The notes: generated from the sequence alone by a model not told the origin. 59,778 bases of DNA from Streptomyces sp. DH37 (GCF_029813835.1 NZ_JARVKV010000036.1:1-59778), one strand, 5' to 3'; positions 35,060-43,270 are shown, numbered from the stretch's first letter. Numbers and translations: made by a program.

Positions 35060-35761
35060 TCAGCCGTCCAGCGTCTCGCGCCAGACGCGTACCGCGTCCG
35101 GGGAGACGGGGGTGTCCCAGCCGCCGAGGCGGGCCGCGCCGCCGATGTGGAAGGCGGCCACGCCCGCGTCGCGCAGGGCGGGGACGTGACCGAGGTTCAG
35201 GCCGCCGCCGGCCATCAGGTGCGGGAGGTAACCGGGCTCCCCGGCCGCCGTACGGGCCGCCTCCGCGCACAGGACGGCCAGGCCCGCCGTCACGCCGTCC
35301 GCCGAGCCGGCGGTGAGGTAGGTGTCCAGGCCCGCGAGCCCGTCGAGCTGCTTGCGCAGCCCGGCGCGGTCGGCGCAGCGGTCGATGGCGCGGTGGAAGG
35401 TCCAGCGGCAGCCGGGGACGGCGTCGAGGAGGGCGCCGATCGCGGCGAGGTCGGGACGGCCGGTGTCGTCGAGGAAGCCGAGCACGAACTCCTCGGCGCC
35501 CTCGGCGCACAGGGCGCGCGCCCGCTCGCACAGCGCCTCCAGCGCCTCCGCGTCGCCGGCCGCGAAGTCGTCCGTCGCGCGCAGCATCACGCGTACGGGC
35601 AGGTCGACGGCGTCGCGTACGGCGGCGAAGGTCTCGCGGTCGGGGGTGAGGCCGCTGGCGGCCATGTCGGTGACCAGTTCGAGGCGGTCCGCCCCACCGG
35701 TCTGTGCGGCGACCGCGTCCTGGACGTCGAGGGCGATCACTTCGAGGATTGGTCTAGACAT
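35060..35761 (-). CDS. cutC: CutC family protein
   Basis: A 233-aa CutC-family TIM-barrel protein. LEVIALDVQDAVAAQTGGADRLELV is at the N-terminus (two parts read ILEVIALDVQ and GADRLELV). VRVMLRATDDF, FHRAIDRC and MAGGGLNL are conserved family segments. CutC was named for copper homeostasis, but a role in copper is doubtful and the reaction is unknown. The start codon lies inside a DasR-like palindrome, and no Shine-Dalgarno is evident. It is divergent from the HD gene 60 bp away. Confidence 0.9.
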   Translation of the reverse strand: MSRPILEVIALDVQDAVAAQTGGADRLELVTDMAASGLTPDRETFAAVRDAVDLPVRVMLRATDDFAAGDAEALEALCERARALCAEGAEEFVLGFLDDTGRPDLAAIGALLDAVPGCRWTFHRAIDRCADRAGLRKQLDGLAGLDTYLTAGSADGVTAGLAVLCAEAARTAAGEPGYLPHLMAGGGLNLGHVPALRDAGVAAFHIGGAARLGGWDTPVSPDAVRVWRETLDG

Positions 35762-35763
35762 AT
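35748..35763. promoter_or_regulatory. dre-like site (DasR operator) on the cutC start codon
   Basis: ATTGGTCTAGACATAT matches the DasR responsive element consensus A(C/T)TGGTCTAGACCA(G/C)T at about 13 of 16 positions and contains the perfect core GGTCTAGAC. It covers the cutC ATG (35761-35759) and is 58 bp from the divergent HD gene. Confidence 0.6.
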
Positions 35764-35820
35764 CGCAGAGCCTGCCATAACGCCGGACACGCTGGGAAGG
35801 CGCGGCGCATCATTACCCCC

Positions 35821-36555
35821 ATGGCCACGCCGAAGAACCGCCACCCGGCCCACGACGAGCTGCGCGAGCGCTGGACCCGGACCCTCCTCGCCGTCCGCCG
35901 GCCGGAGGCGGACCTCCCCCCGGACACCCCCTCCCCGTACGCCTACGCCGACGACCTCCTCGCCCGCTGGGCCGAGCCCCACCGCCGCTACCACACCACC
36001 GACCACCTCATCGCCGTCCTGGACCGCATCGGCCTGCTCTCCGCGCACTGCGACGGCCCGGAGGAGGTCGCCACCACCTCGCTGGCGGCCTGGTTCCACG
36101 ACGCGGTCCACCTCCCGGACCGCTCCACCAACGAGGAGCGCAGCGCCCGTCTCGCCGAGCGCGCCCTCCCCGAGGCGGGCCTGACCCCCGCCCTGTCCGC
36201 CGAGGTCGCCCGGCTGGTCCGCCTCACCGCCACCCACGACCCGGCCCCCGGCGACGCGAGCGGCGAGGTGCTGTGCGACGCCGACCTCGCGGTGCTGGCC
36301 GGGTCGCCGCAGGAGTACGCGGCCTACGCCGCCGCCGTCCGCGAGGAGTACGCCTTCGTGCCCGACGACGCCTTCCGCGCCGGCCGCGCCGACGTCCTGC
36401 GCCGGCTCCTGGACCTGCCCACCCTGTTCCGCACCCACTACGGCCGGGAGCGCTGGGAGCACACCGCCCGCCGCAACCTGACGACGGAGCTGGAGCTGCT
36501 GACGGCCTCCGGCGCCGGGGAGGCGGACGAGGCCGGAGGGGTGACGAAACGGTGA
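35821..36555 (+). CDS. HD-domain-type metal-dependent phosphohydrolase
   Basis: A 244-aa protein resembling predicted metal-dependent HD superfamily hydrolases. The metal-binding His/Asp pattern is HTTDHL near residue 60, WFHDAVH near 100 and LCDADLAVL near 155. HD enzymes cleave phosphate esters of nucleotides, but the substrate is unknown. Length fits the family. There is no obvious ribosome site before the ATG. It may share the dre-like operator with cutC. Confidence 0.82.
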   Translation: MATPKNRHPAHDELRERWTRTLLAVRRPEADLPPDTPSPYAYADDLLARWAEPHRRYHTTDHLIAVLDRIGLLSAHCDGPEEVATTSLAAWFHDAVHLPDRSTNEERSARLAERALPEAGLTPALSAEVARLVRLTATHDPAPGDASGEVLCDADLAVLAGSPQEYAAYAAAVREEYAFVPDDAFRAGRADVLRRLLDLPTLFRTHYGRERWEHTARRNLTTELELLTASGAGEADEAGGVTKR

Positions 36556-36619
36556 GTCCGCGGCATTCGCGCCATCACCCTCACAAGGGGACGTAAGGGG
36601 CGACCGGCCGCGCCGAGGA

Positions 36620-38029
36620 ATGACGGGGCCGCCGATGATGTTGGGCCCCTACATGCCGCATCCCGACGACGCCACCGGCGACATTCCCGGCGCCACCCCC
36701 GGTGACGCTCCCCGCGCCGCCCCCGGCGCCACCGCACCCTCCGAGCGGTCCGGGGGCTCCGAGTCCTCCGGCGCTCCGCGCCGCGCCCGGCGTCCCCGCA
36801 TGCCGCTGGCCGTCTACGTCCTCGGGCTGTCCGTGTTCGCCCTGGGCACCTCGGAGTTCATGCTCGCCGGGCTGCTCCAGCCGCTCGCACGCGACATGGG
36901 GGTGTCCATCCCGCAGGCCGGGCTGCTGGTCTCCGCCTTCGCGATCGGGATGGTGATCGGCGCGCCGGTGCTGGCCGGGGCCACCCTGCGGCTGCCCCGG
37001 CGCACCACGCTCATCGCGCTGCTGGCCCTCTTCGGACTCGGGCAGGTGGCGGGGGCGCTGGCGCCGACCTACGAGGTGCTGTTCGCCTCGCGGGTGGTGA
37101 GCGCGCTGGCGTGCGCCGGGTTCTGGGCCGTGGGCGCGGCGGTGGCCGTGTCGCTGGCGCCGCCGGGCGCCAAGGCGCGGGCGATGGCCACGATGATCGG
37201 CGGGCTGAGCGTCGCCAACGTCGTGGGCGTGCCCGCCGGGGCGCTCCTCGGACAGCACGCGGGCTGGCGCGCGGCGTTCTGGGCGGTGGCCGCGCTGTCC
37301 GCCGTCGGGCTGGCGGGCGTGGTCGCGCTGGTGCCCCGCACCGAGCCGCCCACCGGCGACGACCGGCCCGTACTCCGCCGCGAACTGCGGATCTACCGCG
37401 ACGGCCAGGTGTGGCTGGCGCTGGTCGTCACCGCGCTCAACGCCGCCGCCACCTTCTGCCTCTTCTCCTACCTCTCGCCCCTGCTCACCGACACGGCGGG
37501 CCTGACGGAGAGCTGGGTGCCGACCGTGCTGGCCCTGTTCGGGGTCGGCGCGCTGATCGGCTCCGTGGCCGGCGGCCGGGTCGGCGACGCGCACCTGTTC
37601 GGGGCGATGTACGCCGGCATGGCCGCCACCACCGTCGTCCTGGTGCTGCTGGCGCTCACCGCGCGCGTCCCGGCGATGGCCGTCGGGCTGGCACTGCTGC
37701 TCGGGGTGACCGCCTTCTTCACGGCCCCCGCGATCAACGCCCGGATGTTCGACGTGGCGGGCGCCGCCCCCACCCTGGCGGGCGCGACGACCACCTCGGC
37801 GTTCAACATCGGCAACACCCTCGGCCCCTGGGTCGGCGGCCTGGTGATCAACGCGGGCTGGGGCTACACGGGCGTCGCCTGGGTCAGCGCGCTGCTGGCC
37901 GCCGCGGCGGTCGGCGCGACGGTGGCCGCCGCGCGGTGGCACCGGCGCACCGCCGCCACCCGCGTGGTGGCGGGCTCGTCCGCGGAGACCGCCGACGGAC
38001 CCGCACGGGTCACCGGGGCGGCGGGCTGA
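36620..38029 (+). CDS. Cmx/CmrA-type MFS drug exporter
   Basis: A 469-aa transporter with twelve helices resembling chloramphenicol-resistance exporters (Cmx/CmrA). Landmarks are YVLGLSVFALGTSEFMLAGL at helix 1, GMVIGAPVLAGATLRLPRR (motif A), NVVGVPAGALLGQHAGWR and AFNIGNTLGPWVGGLVI. A 65-residue disordered N-terminus rich in Pro/Ala/Gly precedes helix 1, so one of the later ATGs (36635 or 36638) could be used. The drug is not inferable from sequence. Confidence 0.87.
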   Translation: MTGPPMMLGPYMPHPDDATGDIPGATPGDAPRAAPGATAPSERSGGSESSGAPRRARRPRMPLAVYVLGLSVFALGTSEFMLAGLLQPLARDMGVSIPQAGLLVSAFAIGMVIGAPVLAGATLRLPRRTTLIALLALFGLGQVAGALAPTYEVLFASRVVSALACAGFWAVGAAVAVSLAPPGAKARAMATMIGGLSVANVVGVPAGALLGQHAGWRAAFWAVAALSAVGLAGVVALVPRTEPPTGDDRPVLRRELRIYRDGQVWLALVVTALNAAATFCLFSYLSPLLTDTAGLTESWVPTVLALFGVGALIGSVAGGRVGDAHLFGAMYAGMAATTVVLVLLALTARVPAMAVGLALLLGVTAFFTAPAINARMFDVAGAAPTLAGATTTSAFNIGNTLGPWVGGLVINAGWGYTGVAWVSALLAAAAVGATVAAARWHRRTAATRVVAGSSAETADGPARVTGAAG

Positions 38030-38200
38030 CCCGTCCGGGCGCGACCACCCCTCACCGGAAAGCCCCGATATGCCCCTTTCGAGGCACGGCATTACCCTCG
38101 GTGGCCGGTGAACCCGCGGGCCGCCCGGGGCCCGCGTCCCCGCGTTCCGGGCGGACCGGGCGCCCGGAGGGGCACGAGCACCGGCGAGAGGACGTACGAG

Positions 38201-39001
38201 ATGGACGTGCGCAGGAGGAACAACGTCACCGTCACCGGCCGGGAGGACGGGCCGGTGGTGGTGCTGGCGCACGGGTTCGGGTGCGACCAGAACATGTGGC
38301 GCCTGGTGGTGCCCGCCCTGGCCGGGGAGTTCCGGGTGGTGCTCTTCGACCACGTGGGCTCCGGCGACTCGGACCCCTCCGCCTGGGACGAGGAGCGCTA
38401 CTCCTCGCTGGCGGGGTACGCGGAGGACGTGCTGGAGATCTGCCGCGCGCTGGACCTGCGGGACGTGACGTTCGTGGGGCACTCGGTCAGTGCCATGGCC
38501 GGAGTGCTGGCGGTGCTGCGCGAGCCGGAGCGCTTCGCCGGGCTGGTCCTGCTCACCCCCTCCCCCTCCTACCTCGACGACGGCGAGTACCGGGGCGGGT
38601 TCAGCGAGGCCGACATCGAGGAGCTGCTGGACTCGCTGGAGAGCAACTACCTGGGCTGGTCGGCGGCGATGGCGCCGGTGATCATGGGCAACCCGGACCG
38701 GCCCGAGCTGGGCGAGGAGCTGACCAACAGCTTCTGCCGCACCGATCCGCGCATGGCCCGCGTCTTCGCCCGCACCACCTTCCTGTCCGACAACCGCGAG
38801 GACCTGGCCGGGGTGAGCGTGCCGACGCTGGTGGTCGAGTGCGCGCACGACACCCTCGCCCCACGCGAGGTGGGCGCGTTCGTCCGGGACAGGATCGCCG
38901 GAAGCACCCTGGTCACCCTGGACGCCCACGGGCACTGCCCGCAGCTGAGCGCCCCCGGGCCGACGGCCGAGGCCATCGCCTCCTTCGTGAGGGCGCGGTG
39001 A
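38201..39001 (+). CDS. rsbQ: RsbQ-like alpha/beta hydrolase
   Basis: A 266-aa homologue of Bacillus subtilis RsbQ, needed for energy-stress activation of its partner phosphatase. Triad: Ser95 (GHSVS), Asp217 (CAHDTLAP), His245 (GHCPQLS), almost the same numbers as I recall for RsbQ. LFDHVGSGDSD, YAEDVLEICRALDL, NYLGWS and DPRMARVFA also match RsbQ closely. The core ligand is unknown and is thought to be a hydrophobic small molecule. ATG 38201 follows GAGAGGA. It overlaps the next gene by GTGA. Confidence 0.9.
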   Translation: MDVRRRNNVTVTGREDGPVVVLAHGFGCDQNMWRLVVPALAGEFRVVLFDHVGSGDSDPSAWDEERYSSLAGYAEDVLEICRALDLRDVTFVGHSVSAMAGVLAVLREPERFAGLVLLTPSPSYLDDGEYRGGFSEADIEELLDSLESNYLGWSAAMAPVIMGNPDRPELGEELTNSFCRTDPRMARVFARTTFLSDNREDLAGVSVPTLVVECAHDTLAPREVGAFVRDRIAGSTLVTLDAHGHCPQLSAPGPTAEAIASFVRAR

Positions 39002-40341
39002 CCTCCCGCACGGGGTCCGGACCGGACGGGCCGGAGGCCGCGCCGGAGCCGGCCCGCGGCCCCGAGTACCCCGATTACCCGGAGTACTCGGAGGACCTGG
39101 AGGACTTGGAGGACCTGTACGAGAACGCCCCGTGCGGCCAGCTCTCCACCCTCCCGGACGGGAGGATCGTCAAGATCAACGCCACCCTCCTGAGCTGGCT
39201 CGGCTACCGCCGCGAGGAGCTGGTCGGCCGCCGGACCTTCTCCGACCTGCTCACCGTGGGCGGCAGGATCTACCACGAGACCCACTTCGCCCCGCTGCTG
39301 CGGATGCAGGGCCGGATCAACGGGATCGCCCTGGAGCTGAGGGCCGCCGACGGCAGCCGCCTCCCGGTGATGGTCTCCTCCGTGGCCGGGGGCGGCCCGG
39401 GCGGACGGCCGGCGCTGGTGCACACCTCCGTCTTCGACGCCCGGGACCGCCGCGCGTACGAGACCGAGCTGCTGCGCGCCCGCCGGGAGGCCGAGCGCGA
39501 GCGCGAACGCGTCCAGCAGCTGGCCACCACCCTCCAGCGCAGCCTGCTGCCTCCGGCCCTGCCCGAGATCCCCGGCACCGAGCTGGCCGCGCACTACCAC
39601 ACCGCCTCGGTGGACGAGGTCGGCGGCGACTTCTACGACCTCTTCCCGGTCTCCGGGGGCCGCTGGGGGCTGTTCCTCGGCGACGTGTCCGGCAAGGGCG
39701 CCGCGGCGGCGGCCGTGACCTCCCTGACCCGCTACTCCCTGCGCGCCGCGAGCGCCTCCGACCCCGACCCGGTCAGGGTGCTGGAGAACCTCAACACCGT
39801 CCTGGAACACGAGAACCACGGCGACGACCCGCGCTTCTGCACCGTCATCCACGGACTGCTCACCCCCGGGGAGCACGGCTGCGGCCTCACCCTGGCCAGC
39901 GGCGGGCACCCTCCCGCCCTGCTGCTGCGCGCCGACGGCACCGCCGACTACCTGCACACCCCCGGCGGCCAGCTCGTCGGCGTACTGCCGGACGCCCGCT
40001 TCGCCACCACCACGGTGCGCCTGGAGCCCGGCGACACCCTGCTGCTGTACACCGACGGACTGACCGAGGCCCACACCGGCGCTGCCGGCGGCCGCCACGG
40101 GGAGCGGTCGGGGGAGCGCTCCGGGGAACGCTTCGGGGAACGCTTCGGAGAAGAGGCCCTGTACGCCTTCGCCGCCGACCTGGCCCCGACGAGCGCCGCC
40201 GGCGCCGTCGCCGCCGTCAGCGCCCTGCTGGAGGGCTTCGGCGAGGGCGTGGACGACGACACCGCCGTCCTGGCCCTCGGCGTGCCCGCCCGGGACGCCC
40301 CGGGTGTCCCGGACGCCCCGGACGCGTTCAGGGCGCCGTGA
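38998..40341 (+). CDS. rsbP: RsbP-like PAS-PP2C phosphatase
   Basis: A 447-aa protein with an acidic N-terminus, a PAS domain (about 40-150; ENAPCGQLSTLPDGRIVKIN), a coiled coil (ETELLRARREAERERERVQQ) and a SpoIIE/PP2C phosphatase domain (about 190-435). That domain carries SLLPPALPEIPG, EVGGDFYDLF, GDVSGKG and the metal site DDDTAVLAL. This is the RsbP architecture; it would dephosphorylate an RsbV-like anti-anti-sigma factor. No sigma or anti-sigma gene is in the window. A 12-nt repeat (GERS/GERF) is inserted before FGEEALYAF. Translation is coupled to rsbQ. Confidence 0.9.
   Translation: MTSRTGSGPDGPEAAPEPARGPEYPDYPEYSEDLEDLEDLYENAPCGQLSTLPDGRIVKINATLLSWLGYRREELVGRRTFSDLLTVGGRIYHETHFAPLLRMQGRINGIALELRAADGSRLPVMVSSVAGGGPGGRPALVHTSVFDARDRRAYETELLRARREAERERERVQQLATTLQRSLLPPALPEIPGTELAAHYHTASVDEVGGDFYDLFPVSGGRWGLFLGDVSGKGAAAAAVTSLTRYSLRAASASDPDPVRVLENLNTVLEHENHGDDPRFCTVIHGLLTPGEHGCGLTLASGGHPPALLLRADGTADYLHTPGGQLVGVLPDARFATTTVRLEPGDTLLLYTDGLTEAHTGAAGGRHGERSGERSGERFGERFGEEALYAFAADLAPTSAAGAVAAVSALLEGFGEGVDDDTAVLALGVPARDAPGVPDAPDAFRAP
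40096..40143 (+). repeat. 12-nt in-frame repeat in rsbP
   Basis: Four 12-nt units encode Gly-Glu-Arg-Ser twice and Gly-Glu-Arg-Phe twice, in the variable loop after YTDGLTEA of the phosphatase fold. Confidence 0.9.
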
Positions 40342-40609
40342 CCGCCCGGCGCGGGGGCCTGCGGCGGCGCAGGCCGGCCGCCGTCAGCCGCCGCAGCAGC
40401 TCCTTGCTCCCCACCTCGACCGCGCCCAGCCGCACCGCCCGCTCGTAGCGGTGCCCGGGCACGTCGTAGTGGTCGCGGTCGAAGGCGCGGCGCGGGCAGC
40501 CGAGGGCGGCGGCGAACGCGTGCAGCTCCTCGTAGGAGACGTCGCTGACCAGGTGCGACCACAGCATCCCGTGGCCCGGCCACTCGGGCGGGTCGATGTA
40601 GACGGTCAC
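40328..40609 (-). CDS. DUF4031 domain-containing protein
   Basis: A 93-aa protein of the DUF4031 family. It has VYIDPPEWPGHG at the start, LWSHLVSDVSYEELHAFA, the FDRDHYDVP motif with conserved Asp/His, and a basic tail. It may be a small metal-binding enzyme; the function is unknown. GTG 40609 overlaps the stop of the upstream gene by GTGA. Its 3' end overlaps the end of rsbP by 14 nt on the other strand. Confidence 0.85.
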   Translation of the reverse strand: MTVYIDPPEWPGHGMLWSHLVSDVSYEELHAFAAALGCPRRAFDRDHYDVPGHRYERAVRLGAVEVGSKELLRRLTAAGLRRRRPPRRAVTAP

Positions 40610-41007
40610 CGGGCGCGCCCCAGCCCTCCGACCGGCGCCACCGCCGTCGCCGTCCGGCCGCACACCCAGTGCGGATCCGGGCCCAGCTCGGGCTCGACGT
40701 CGAGGGCGTGCTCCTCCGGGCCGCCGCACACCGGGCAGCCCGGCCAGCGGCCGCGGCGGTCGAGCAGCGCGTCCTGGACGTCCTGGGCGATCAGGCCCGC
40801 GACGAAGGAGGCGCCCTCCGGCCACTGCTCGACCCACCAGCGGCGGTGGGAGACCGCGTCCTCGACCAGCGAGACGACCTCGGCCTCGGCGATGCCGCAG
40901 GCGGTGAGGTCGGCGAGGACGAGCGCCCGGCCGGCGTGGAGGGCGCGTTCGAGGCCGCGGGGGTCACGGGGATCGGGGGAACCGGAGGGAGGGGGCTGCT
41001 CTGTCAT
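40606..41007 (-). CDS. Hypothetical protein with CPVCGG motif
   Basis: A 133-aa soluble protein. The first 80 residues are helical (ADLTACGIAEAEVVSLVED, RRWWVEQWPEGASFVAGLIAQD). A knuckle CPVCGGPEEHALD and a later VCGRT give three clustered cysteines plus His, so zinc binding is possible. I know no function. The ATG at 41007 has a GGGGTTATG context with no clear ribosome site. It is the first gene of a pair with DUF4031, joined by a 4-nt overlap. Confidence 0.7.
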   Translation of the reverse strand: MTEQPPPSGSPDPRDPRGLERALHAGRALVLADLTACGIAEAEVVSLVEDAVSHRRWWVEQWPEGASFVAGLIAQDVQDALLDRRGRWPGCPVCGGPEEHALDVEPELGPDPHWVCGRTATAVAPVGGLGRAR

Positions 41008-41040
41008 AACCCCACCATTGGAACAGACCGCGGGGGGCAG

Positions 41041-41100
41041 CCGGGGACGGTCGAGGTCGGTCGGGGTCGACCGGGGACGGCTGGGGTCGGCCGGGGTCGG
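41041..41100. repeat. 10-nt degenerate tandem repeat
   Basis: Six decamers of the form (C/T)CGGGG(A/T)CGG run in register between the 133-aa gene and murR. They add to the 10-nt-period arrays elsewhere. Confidence 0.75.
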
Positions 41101-41163
41101 AGGCAGCAGGGATCACCCGGGGGAACAGCCCTCCGAGCGCGGTCGCCGGAGGCGACGGGACCC

Positions 41164-41192
41164 TTGACGGCCTCCCGCGGTGAAAATATCTT
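41164..41192 (+). promoter_or_regulatory. murR promoter giving a leaderless mRNA
   Basis: TTGACG (41164-41169), a 17-nt spacer and TATCTT (41187-41192) form the best consensus promoter in the window. The expected start is 41199-41200, which is the GTG itself. No ribosome site exists. Confidence 0.75.
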
Positions 41193-41199
41193 CCGTCGT

Positions 41200-42147
41200 G
41201 TGAACAACAGCGTGAAGGAAAGTTTCGCAAACCCGACTCGCGACACCGCTCCGGGCCATCGTCCCGGTCCGCCGGGGCCCGCCGCCCTCGCGGCCAAGGT
41301 GCGCACCATGGCCCCCTCGATGACCCGCTCCATGCAGCGCGTCGCCGAGGCCGTCGCCGGGGATCCGGCGGGGTGTGCGCAGCTCACCGTCACCGGCCTC
41401 GCCGAGCGCACCGGCACCAGTGAGGCCACCGTCGTGCGGACCTCACGCCTGCTGGGCTACCCCGGCTACCGGGACCTGCGGCTGGCGCTGGCCGGACTCG
41501 CCGCGCAGCAGGCGTCCGGCGCCTCCCCGTCGGTCACCGCCGACATCGCCGTGGACGACCCCATCGAGGACGTCATCGCCAAACTCGCCCACGACGAGCG
41601 CCAGACCCTCGCCGACACCGCCGCCGGGCTGGACCCGGGCCAGGTCGAGGCGGCCGTGCACGCCCTGGCCGGGGCCCGCCGGATCGACGTCTACGGCGCC
41701 GGCGCCTCCGCCCTGGTCGCCCAGGACCTGGCGCAGAAGCTGCTGCGCATCGGACTGGTCGCCCACGCCCACGCCGACCCGCACCTGGCCGTCACCGGCG
41801 CCGTGCAACTGCGCGCCGGTGACGTCGCCGTGGCGATAACCCACTCCGGCCGTACGGTGGACGTGATCGAACCGCTGCGCGTCGCCTTCGACCACGGCGC
41901 CACCACCGTGGCCGTCACCGGCCGGCCGGACGGGGAGATCGCGCAGTACGCCGACCACGTGCTGACCACCTCCACGGCGCGCGAGAGCGAACTGCGGCCG
42001 GCGGCCATGTCCAGCCGGACCAGCCAGCTGCTGGTCGTGGACTGCCTGTTCATCGGTGTGGCACAGCGCACCTACGAAACCGCCGCCCCCGCGCTGTCGG
42101 CCTCCTACGAGGCGCTGGCCCACCGCCACTCCCCCCGGCAGCGCTGA
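41200..42147 (+). CDS. murR: RpiR/MurR-family transcriptional regulator
   Basis: A 315-aa regulator with an N-terminal RpiR helix-turn-helix (about 30-105; SMTRSMQRVAEAVAGDP, LAERTGTSEATVVRTSRLLGY) and a C-terminal SIS domain (about 140-280; IDVYGAGASALVAQDL, THSGRTVDVIEPL). The SIS domain should bind a sugar phosphate such as MurNAc-6-P. It sits just before murQ on the same strand and likely controls it. GTG 41200 is supported by the promoter position. Confidence 0.9.
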   Translation: MNNSVKESFANPTRDTAPGHRPGPPGPAALAAKVRTMAPSMTRSMQRVAEAVAGDPAGCAQLTVTGLAERTGTSEATVVRTSRLLGYPGYRDLRLALAGLAAQQASGASPSVTADIAVDDPIEDVIAKLAHDERQTLADTAAGLDPGQVEAAVHALAGARRIDVYGAGASALVAQDLAQKLLRIGLVAHAHADPHLAVTGAVQLRAGDVAVAITHSGRTVDVIEPLRVAFDHGATTVAVTGRPDGEIAQYADHVLTTSTARESELRPAAMSSRTSQLLVVDCLFIGVAQRTYETAAPALSASYEALAHRHSPRQR

Positions 42148-42192
42148 CCCCGGCGACCGCCGGCACCGCACCGCCCCAACCCCCCACCCCAC

Positions 42193-42229
42193 CCGGGTGC
42201 CGGCACCGGAGGCCGGTCCCGGCACCCGG
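42193..42229 (+). terminator. Hairpin between murR and murQ
   Basis: Bases 42193-42201 pair with 42221-42229 (9 bp, CCGGGTGCC/GGCACCCGG), enclosing a further GC palindrome. It may attenuate read-through from murR into murQ. Confidence 0.5.
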
Positions 42230-42253
42230 AAGAACGGAAAGAGCCGCACCTCC

Positions 42254-43270
42254 ATGACCTCCTCTCCGACCTCTCCGACCTCCCAGACCTCTCCGACCTC
42301 CCAGACCTCCCAGACCCCTCCGACCTCCGCCGGCGGCGTCCCCGGCGGCCCGCACGGCCGGCTGCGCGCCGAACTGGACACGCTCACCACCGAGGCGTTC
42401 CGCAGCGACCTGTCCGAGATCGACCGGCTCCCCACCCTGGAGATCGCCAGGATCATGAACGGGGAGGACGCCACCGTCCCCGCCGCCGTCGCCTCCCAGC
42501 TCCCGCGCATCGCCGCCGCCATCGACGCCACCGCCGAGCGGATGGCGCGCGGCGGGCGGCTGGTCTACGCGGGGGCGGGGACGGCCGGACGGCTGGGCGT
42601 GCTGGACGCGAGCGAGTGCCCGCCCACCTTCGACACCGATCCCGCCCAGGTCGTCGGGGTGATCGCCGGCGGCCCGGAGGCGATGTTCAGCGCGGCCGAG
42701 GGCGCCGAGGACCGCGGCGACCTCGCCGCGGCCGACCTCGACGAGCTGGGGCTCGGCCCCGACGACGTGGTGGTCGGCGTCTCCGCCTCCGGGCGCACCC
42801 CGTACACCGTCGGCGCGGTCGAGCACGCGCGGCGGCTGGGCGCGCTGACGGTCGGGCTCTCCTGCAACGCCGGATCGCCGCTGGCGGCGGCGGCCGAGCA
42901 CGGCATCGAGATCGTCGTGGGCCCGGAGCTGCTGACCGGATCCTCCCGGCTCAAGGCGGGGACGGCCCAGAAGCTGGTCCTCAACATGATCTCGACCATC
43001 ACCATGATCCGGCTGGGCAAGACGTACGGGAACCTGATGGTCGACGTGCGCGCCTCGAACGAGAAGCTGCGGGCCCGCTCCCGCCGCATCGTGTCGCTGG
43101 CCACGGGCGCGAGCGACGAGCGGGTCGAGTCGGCGCTCGCCGCCACCGACGGCGAGGTGAAGAACGCCATCCTCACCATCCTGGGCGGGGTGGACGGCCC
43201 CACCGCCGAACACCTGCTGAGGGAGTCCGGGGGCCGTCTGCGCGCGGCGCTGGAGGCCGCGCGGGGCTGA
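42254..43270 (+). CDS. murQ: N-acetylmuramic acid 6-phosphate etherase
   Basis: A 338-aa SIS-fold lyase that splits MurNAc-6-P into GlcNAc-6-P and D-lactate in cell-wall recycling. The conserved segments are LVYAGAGTAGRLGVLDASEC, VVGVSASGRTPY, KAGTAQKLVLNMIST and the late GEVKNAILTILGGV. Residues 4-25 are a Ser-Pro-Thr/Ser-Gln-Thr tandem repeat made by a 9-nt repeat. ATG 42254 has a weak purine stretch (GGAAAGAG) upstream. Its product would feed the amino-sugar cluster at 54-59 kb. Confidence 0.95.
   Translation: MTSSPTSPTSQTSPTSQTSQTPPTSAGGVPGGPHGRLRAELDTLTTEAFRSDLSEIDRLPTLEIARIMNGEDATVPAAVASQLPRIAAAIDATAERMARGGRLVYAGAGTAGRLGVLDASECPPTFDTDPAQVVGVIAGGPEAMFSAAEGAEDRGDLAAADLDELGLGPDDVVVGVSASGRTPYTVGAVEHARRLGALTVGLSCNAGSPLAAAAEHGIEIVVGPELLTGSSRLKAGTAQKLVLNMISTITMIRLGKTYGNLMVDVRASNEKLRARSRRIVSLATGASDERVESALAATDGEVKNAILTILGGVDGPTAEHLLRESGGRLRAALEAARG
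42263..42325 (+). repeat. 9-nt in-frame repeat at the murQ N-terminus
   Basis: Seven 9-nt units (TCTCCGACC or TCCCAGACC) encode Ser-Pro-Thr or Ser-Gln-Thr, ending Pro-Pro-Thr. The array precedes the folded domain and keeps frame. Confidence 0.9.
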
